In this document: one piece after another, positions 59,879 to 64,000 of the stretch
Layout of the letters: every line of letters starts with the position of its first letter
Position numbering within the stretch: position 1 is the stretch's first letter
Source of the DNA: Phenylobacterium zucineum HLK1
Lineage (GTDB): Bacteria; Pseudomonadota; Alphaproteobacteria; Caulobacterales; Caulobacteraceae
Direction of reading: 5' to 3'
DNA: 64,000 nucleotides
Assembly (NCBI RefSeq): GCF_000017265.1
Contig: NC_011144.1
Coordinates: forward strand, 1,776,001 to 1,840,000
The notes under the pieces: generated by a model
The model's input: only the letters and a program-made list of their open reading frames with translations
The model's database searches: none
Told to the model about the DNA's origin: nothing
Program-made: the position numbers and the translations under genes

Positions 59879-60880
59879 ATGCAAGTCGCCCAAAGCGTCC
59901 TCGACCTGATCGGGAACACGCCCCTCCTCCGCCTTCGCCGCGCCAGCGAGCTGACCGGCTGCGAAATCCTGGCCAAGGCCGAGTTCATGAACCCCGGCCA
60001 GTCCGTGAAGGATCGGGCCGCGCTCCACATCATCCGCGACGCCGAGCGTAAAGGCCTGTTGCGGCCCGGCGGGCGCATCGTGGAGGGCACCGCCGGCAAC
60101 ACCGGCATCGGCCTGGCGATGGTCGGCAAGGCGCTGGGCTACAAGTGCACCATCGTCATCCCGCGCACCCAGAGCCAGGAGAAGAAGGACGCCATCCGGC
60201 TCTACGGCGCCGAGCTGGTGGAGGTGGACGCGGTCCCCTACTCCAACGAGAACAACTATGTGAAGTATTCCGGGCGCTTGGCGGCGGAGCTTAACGAGAA
60301 GGAGCCCGCCGGCGCGGTCTGGGCCAACCAGTTCGACAACGTCGCGAACCGCGAGGCGCACGTGCATGGCACCGGCCCCGAGATCTGGCGCCAGACCGAC
60401 GGCAAGGTCGACGGCTTCATCTGCGCCGTGGGATCGGGCGGCACCCTGGCCGGGGTCGCCCAGGCGCTGCGGGAGAAGAAGCCGGACGTGACGATCGGCC
60501 TCGCCGATCCCCACGGTGCAGCGCTCTACAAATATTACACGGACGGCGAACTGGCCGCCGAGGGGACCTCGATCAGCGAAGGCATCGGCCAGGGGCGGAT
60601 CACCGCCAATCTCGAAGGGCTCAAGGTGGACCGCGCCTATCGCATCTCGGACGAGGAGATGCTGCTGGCGATCTACGACCTCATGGAGTTCGAGGGCCTG
60701 GTGATGGGCGGCTCGACGGGGATCAACGTGGCGGGCGCGATCCGCCTGGCCAGGGACCTGGGGCCGGGCCACACCGTCGTGACGGTGCTGTGCGACCACG
60801 GCCAGCGCTATCAGTCCAAGATCTTCAACCCCGCGTTCCTGCGCGAGAAGGGCCTGCCCTGCCCGCCCTGGATGGAGTAG
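59879..60880 (+). CDS. cysK: Cysteine synthase A
   Basis: A 333-residue PLP enzyme that makes cysteine from O-acetylserine and sulfide. PLP lysine K44 is in NPGQSVKDRAAL; GTAGNTGIGLA and GSGGTLAG bind PLP and substrate; GGSTGINVAGA is also conserved. The region has a long-form insert typical of alphaproteobacterial cysteine synthases. sseA begins 5 bases after its stop, so the two are co-transcribed. Confidence 0.92.
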   Translation: MQVAQSVLDLIGNTPLLRLRRASELTGCEILAKAEFMNPGQSVKDRAALHIIRDAERKGLLRPGGRIVEGTAGNTGIGLAMVGKALGYKCTIVIPRTQSQEKKDAIRLYGAELVEVDAVPYSNENNYVKYSGRLAAELNEKEPAGAVWANQFDNVANREAHVHGTGPEIWRQTDGKVDGFICAVGSGGTLAGVAQALREKKPDVTIGLADPHGAALYKYYTDGELAAEGTSISEGIGQGRITANLEGLKVDRAYRISDEEMLLAIYDLMEFEGLVMGGSTGINVAGAIRLARDLGPGHTVVTVLCDHGQRYQSKIFNPAFLREKGLPCPPWME

Positions 60881-60885
60881 CCGCC

Positions 60886-61725
60886 ATGGATCCTCTGGTT
60901 TCCACCGACTGGCTCGACGAACGCCTGCACGACCCGGCGGTCCAGGTGGCGGACGCGACCTGGTACATGCCCGGCGAGGGCCGAACGGGCCGCCAGTCGT
61001 TCGAGGAGGCGCACATCCCGGGCGCCGTCTTCTTCGACATCGACGAGGTGGCGGACAAGGACACCGACCTGCCGCACATGCTTCCGTCGGCCGAGGCGTT
61101 CGCTCAGGCGGTCGGGGCGCTGGGCCTGCGGCGGGACGCCGTGGTGGTGGTCTACGACGCCCAGGGCCTGTTCTCGGCCCCGCGCGTGTGGTGGTCGCTG
61201 CGGACCATGGGCTTTCCGGACGTGCGGGTCCTGGACGGCGGCCTCAAGAAGTGGCGGGCCGAGGGCCGCGTCGTCACCGACGAGCCGGGCGCGCCGCCGC
61301 CGCAGGCGCTCGATGCGGCCTTCCGTCCGGACCTGATCCGCGATCTCGAGGCCGTGCGCGGCCACCTGGCGGCCGGCGATGCGCAGGTGCTGGACGCGCG
61401 CGCCGCCGCCCGCTTCCGCGGCGAGGCGCCCGAGCCGCGGCCGGGGCTGCGATCCGGCGCGATGCCGGGCGCCCTGAACCTGCCGTGGCAGGGGCTGGTG
61501 AATTCCGACGGCACGCTGAAATCGGCGGCGGAGCTGCGCGAGGCGTTCACGGCGGCCGGCGTGGACCTGGGCCGGCCCGTGGTGACCACCTGCGGCTCGG
61601 GCGTCAGCGCCGCCCTCCTGGCCTTCGCGCTCGCCCGGCTGGGCCGCGAGGACGTGGCGGTCTACGACGGCTCGTGGACGGAATGGGGCGGGCGGGCCGA
61701 CTGCGAGGTCGTCGTCGCCCGCTAG
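60886..61725 (+). CDS. sseA: 3-mercaptopyruvate sulfurtransferase
   Basis: A 279-residue two-rhodanese-domain enzyme that transfers sulfur from 3-mercaptopyruvate to acceptors. The catalytic C236 lies in CGSGVSA, a serine/glycine loop typical of mercaptopyruvate enzymes rather than thiosulfate rhodaneses (which read CRKGVTA). The inactive first domain lies about 1-135 with HIPGAVFFDIDEVADKDTDLPHMLP. It follows cysK directly, tying sulfur transfer to cysteine synthesis. Its TAG stop interlocks with the convergent substrate-binding protein gene. Confidence 0.93.
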   Translation: MDPLVSTDWLDERLHDPAVQVADATWYMPGEGRTGRQSFEEAHIPGAVFFDIDEVADKDTDLPHMLPSAEAFAQAVGALGLRRDAVVVVYDAQGLFSAPRVWWSLRTMGFPDVRVLDGGLKKWRAEGRVVTDEPGAPPPQALDAAFRPDLIRDLEAVRGHLAAGDAQVLDARAAARFRGEAPEPRPGLRSGAMPGALNLPWQGLVNSDGTLKSAAELREAFTAAGVDLGRPVVTTCGSGVSAALLAFALARLGREDVAVYDGSWTEWGGRADCEVVVAR

Positions 61726-62819
61726 CGGACCGGCGGGGCGTACATCAGCCCCGGCTTCGGGGCGGTCCAGAGGGCGTTGAGGCCCCGCTCCAGCTTCAAG
61801 GCCGAGTCGGCGCCAAGGTCGCGGCGGAAGATCTCGTGGTAGGCGCCCACCTGGCGGATCACCTGATAGGCCCAGTCGCGCCGCACGCCGAGGAGCTCGC
61901 CGAGGTTTCCTTCCACCCCCAGCAGCCGGCGGGTCTCGGGATCGGTCGCCGTCTCGCGCGCCTGCTCGACTGTGCGCGAGGACAGGCCCAGCTCCTCGGC
62001 CAGGACGATCGCGTGCACCGTCCAGGCGACGATGTCGGCCCAGGCGGGGTCGTCCTGGCGCACCACGGGGCCCAGCGGCTCCTTGGAGATCACGTTCGGC
62101 AGGATGACGTGGCCGTTCGGGTTGGAGAGCAGCGAGCGCGAGGCCGCCAGGCCCGAGATGTCGGCGCTGAACACGTCGCAGCCGTCGCTCTCGTAGAGGC
62201 GCCGGGCGTCCTCCTCGGACTTGGCGAGCACCGGCTGGTAGTCCAGCCCGCGGGCGCGGAAGAAGTCGGCGAGGTTCGTCTCGCTGGCGGTGCCGGCCTG
62301 GACGCAGACCCGCGCCCCGCCCAGTTCCTCGGCGCTGGCGACGCCCAGCGCGCGGGCCACCAGGAACCCCTGGCCGTCGTAATAGGTGGTCGCCGGGAAG
62401 GTCAGGCCCAGCCCCGCGTCGCGCGACAAGGTCAGCGAGGTGTTGCGCGAGAGGATGTCGATCCGCTCGGCCCTGAGCTCGCGGAAACGGTCCGAGCCGT
62501 CGATGGGCACGAAGCGCACGCGCTCGGCGTCGCCGAACACGGCGGCGGCCACGGCCCGGCAGACGTCGACGTCGAAGCCGCGCCAGATCCCGCGCGCGTC
62601 GCGCATCGCGAAGCCGGGAAGGCCGGGATGGACGCCGCAGGTCACCCGCCCGCGCCGGCGGACCGCCTCCAGCGTCGGGCTGGGCGTCGCCTCGTAGGCG
62701 GCCGTTTGGGCCGGGGTCTTGGGCGGCGGGGCCACGGACGCGGGCGCGGGCGGCGGCTTGGCCTCGCAGGCTGCGAGCAGAAGGCCCATGGCCGCCATCG
62801 CCGTGAGGCGTCCGATCAT
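61722..62819 (-). CDS. AapJ-like amino-acid ABC transporter substrate-binding lipoprotein
   Basis: A 365-residue periplasmic amino-acid-binding protein of the general L-amino acid (AapJ) type, here a lipoprotein (lipobox LAAC, Cys18). The binding core begins LEAVRRRGRVTCGVHPGLPGFAMRDARGIWRGFDVDVCRAVAAAVFGD and continues ERIDILSRNTSLTLSRDAGLGLTFPATTYYDGQGFLV, close to AapJ proteins. An alanine-proline linker (about 20-50) follows the lipobox. AAGGAG precedes the ATG. No permease or ATPase gene is adjacent, so it is an orphan here. Location between sseA and metC hints at a sulfur amino acid link. Confidence 0.85.
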   Translation of the reverse strand: MIGRLTAMAAMGLLLAACEAKPPPAPASVAPPPKTPAQTAAYEATPSPTLEAVRRRGRVTCGVHPGLPGFAMRDARGIWRGFDVDVCRAVAAAVFGDAERVRFVPIDGSDRFRELRAERIDILSRNTSLTLSRDAGLGLTFPATTYYDGQGFLVARALGVASAEELGGARVCVQAGTASETNLADFFRARGLDYQPVLAKSEEDARRLYESDGCDVFSADISGLAASRSLLSNPNGHVILPNVISKEPLGPVVRQDDPAWADIVAWTVHAIVLAEELGLSSRTVEQARETATDPETRRLLGVEGNLGELLGVRRDWAYQVIRQVGAYHEIFRRDLGADSALKLERGLNALWTAPKPGLMYAPPVR

Positions 62820-62852
62820 CCCAGCTCCTTGAAACGGAGAAACCCGGAGGTC

Positions 62853-62885
62853 TAAGTGCGAAGCTCTTAAGTGCGAGGGGCACTT
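62853..62885. promoter_or_regulatory. Three AAGTGC half-sites in a divergent promoter
   Basis: TAAGTGCGA is repeated at 62853 and 62868, 15 bases apart, and the second copy is followed by GCACTT at 62880-62885, giving a perfect 6-bp inverted repeat with a 5-base spacer. They lie in the 97-base gap between the AapJ-like gene and metC and may bind a regulator of both. Confidence 0.45.
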
Positions 62886-62916
62886 TCGCCAGCGTCGCCC
62901 GGAGCCGCAAGCCCGC

Positions 62917-64000
62917 ATGTCCGACGAGACCCGCCTGATCCACGCCGGCGCCCAATCCGGGCCCATCTGCCGAACGGTCGGCCCGCCGATCCAGAAGGGC
63001 TCCACGGTGCTGCTGCCCAACGCGGCGGCGCTCTACGACGACGACCATTGCACCACCTACGGCCGCAGCGGCCTGGCGGCCCAGGCGACGCTGCGCGAGG
63101 CCCTGGCGGTCATGGAGGGGGCGGTGGGCGTCTCCCTCTACCCCTCGGGCCTGGCGGCCATCTCGGGCGCGCTGCTGGCGGTGCTCAAGGCCGGCGACGA
63201 GATCCTGGTGGTCGACAACGTCTACAAGCCGGTCCGGCGGTTCTGCGACCGGGTGCTTGGGGGCTTCGGCGTCGGGGTCAGCTACTTCGACCCGCGCACC
63301 GCGCCGGAGGCGCTCGTCGGCGAGGCTTCGGACAAGACGCGGCTGATCCTGCTGGAGAGCCCGGGCTCGCTGACCCTCGAGATGCAGGACGTGCCGGCCA
63401 TCGCGCGCCTCGCCCGCGAGCGCGGGATCCTGACGGCGATCGACAACACCTGGGGCGCGGGCTTTCTGTTCCGCCCGCTGGAGCACGGGGTCGACCTGTC
63501 GCTGCAGGCCCTGACCAAGTACGTCGGCGGCCATTCCGACGTGTTCATGGGCTCGGCGGCCGCGCGCGACCCGGCGCTGGTGCGGGCGCTGAACGACGGC
63601 GTCGACGACCTCGGCTGGGCGGTCTCGGGCGAGGACGCCTACCAGGTGCTCCGCGGCGTCCGCACCCTGCCGCTGCGCCTCGCGGCCCAGGGCGAGGCGG
63701 GCCTGAGGGTCGCCGAGTGGCTGAAGACCCAGCCGGAGGTGGCCGCCGTCCACCACCCCGCCCTGCCCGGCGATCCGGACCATGCGCTCTGGGCCCGGGA
63801 CTACCGGGGCGCCTGCGGCCTGTTCACCGTCGCGCTGAAGCCCGCGCCGCGGGCGGCGGTGGACGCCTTCCTCGACGCCCTGCAGGTGTTCGGCCTGGGT
63901 TTCTCGTGGGGCGGGTTCGAGAGCCTGGCGATCTGGTGCGACCCGCAGCTGAAGGCCCGCCGGTTCAGGCGCGACTACGCCGGACCCTTGATCCGCCTGC
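62917..64000 (+). CDS. metC: Cystathionine beta-lyase, partial at the window edge
   Basis: At least 361 residues of a PLP-dependent Cys/Met metabolism enzyme, running off the window end without a stop. The PLP lysine K201 is in LTKYVGGHSDVF; other family stretches are YGRSGLAAQATLREALAVMEG, LYPSGLAAISGALLAVLKAGDEI and AIDNTWGAGFLF. Family comparison favours cystathionine beta-lyase (making homocysteine from cystathionine), though other members cannot be ruled out. The ATG at 62917 has GGAG about 12 bases upstream. Probably almost full-length. Confidence 0.88.
   Translation, partial: MSDETRLIHAGAQSGPICRTVGPPIQKGSTVLLPNAAALYDDDHCTTYGRSGLAAQATLREALAVMEGAVGVSLYPSGLAAISGALLAVLKAGDEILVVDNVYKPVRRFCDRVLGGFGVGVSYFDPRTAPEALVGEASDKTRLILLESPGSLTLEMQDVPAIARLARERGILTAIDNTWGAGFLFRPLEHGVDLSLQALTKYVGGHSDVFMGSAAARDPALVRALNDGVDDLGWAVSGEDAYQVLRGVRTLPLRLAAQGEAGLRVAEWLKTQPEVAAVHHPALPGDPDHALWARDYRGACGLFTVALKPAPRAAVDAFLDALQVFGLGFSWGGFESLAIWCDPQLKARRFRRDYAGPLIRL

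Noticed and set aside
62820..62916. A possible SAM or SAH riboswitch upstream of metC.
   Set aside because: The leader is under 100 bases, the conserved cores of SAM-II and SAH riboswitches are not visible, and the repeat pattern fits protein-binding half-sites better.
1..64000. CRISPR arrays, insertion sequences, prophage or integrated elements.
   Set aside because: No regularly spaced repeats, transposase, integrase or phage structural genes were found. Base composition and gene density look uniform throughout.

Overview
The window is a very G+C-rich, gene-dense stretch of a chromosome from an alphaproteobacterium, most likely a Caulobacteraceae member close to Phenylobacterium or Caulobacter. 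The clearest pointer is a PopA-like protein (two receiver-like domains plus a degenerate GGDEF domain) lying tail-to-tail with mfd. The sdhE-mfd/recG block, UrcA and TadE/TadG proteins, an HWE histidine kinase and DUF4402 proteins fit this. I recognised about 66 protein genes and one tRNA-Ser(UGA). I saw no phage, transposon, integrase or CRISPR array.

Layout. 0-4.4 kb: thiolase-like protein, histidine phosphatase, Nnr metabolite repair, OmpA lipoprotein. 4.5-10.1 kb: proline-rich TonB-like protein, small envelope proteins, a divergent pair of DUF4402 proteins, then a DUF969/DUF979/DUF2891 operon that looks like a permease. 10.1-16.5 kb: an alternative aa3-type terminal oxidase (subunit II fused to cytochrome c, subunits I and III fused into one chain) with cytochrome c, cytochrome b561 and a CtaG-like assembly factor. 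A diheme cytochrome c gene on the opposite strand interrupts the set. 16.6-19 kb: PQQ glucose dehydrogenase. 19-30.3 kb: HWE kinase, cyclase-family protein, ToxR-like beta-propeller regulator facing urcA, mazG, envelope proteins, GH10 xylanase, methyltransferase.

30.3-35.6 kb is a tightly packed minus-strand operon: rlpA, tmk, holB, tatD, an MBL hydrolase, a PurN-family transformylase and an ABM protein. 35.7-43.5 kb: tRNA-Ser, a cytochrome b561 overlapping a membrane-anchored LuxR-type regulator, DUF2147 protein, TadE/TadE/TadG pilus-type genes, MFS transporter, TusA, BrkB. 43.7-53 kb: CaiB and SDR enzymes, then popA-like, mfd, sdhE and recG. 53-58.4 kb: an oxidoreductase, a DUF3089 protein and lipopolysaccharide precursor genes hldD, hldE and kdsA. 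58.6-64 kb: cfa and a sulfur amino acid group (cysK, sseA, an AapJ-like binding lipoprotein, and metC running off the end).

The most interesting signals are regulatory or structural. Three promoters of the form GGAAC-N16-GGTT lie before the oxidase operon, ctaG and the glucose dehydrogenase gene, resembling the alphaproteobacterial general-stress EcfG promoter. A perfect 12-bp inverted repeat overlaps the ctaG ribosome binding site. Repeated short motifs occupy two divergent promoters. Five convergent gene pairs interlock their stop codons in a shared CTAG. Several enzymes lack a family-defining catalytic or metal-binding residue.
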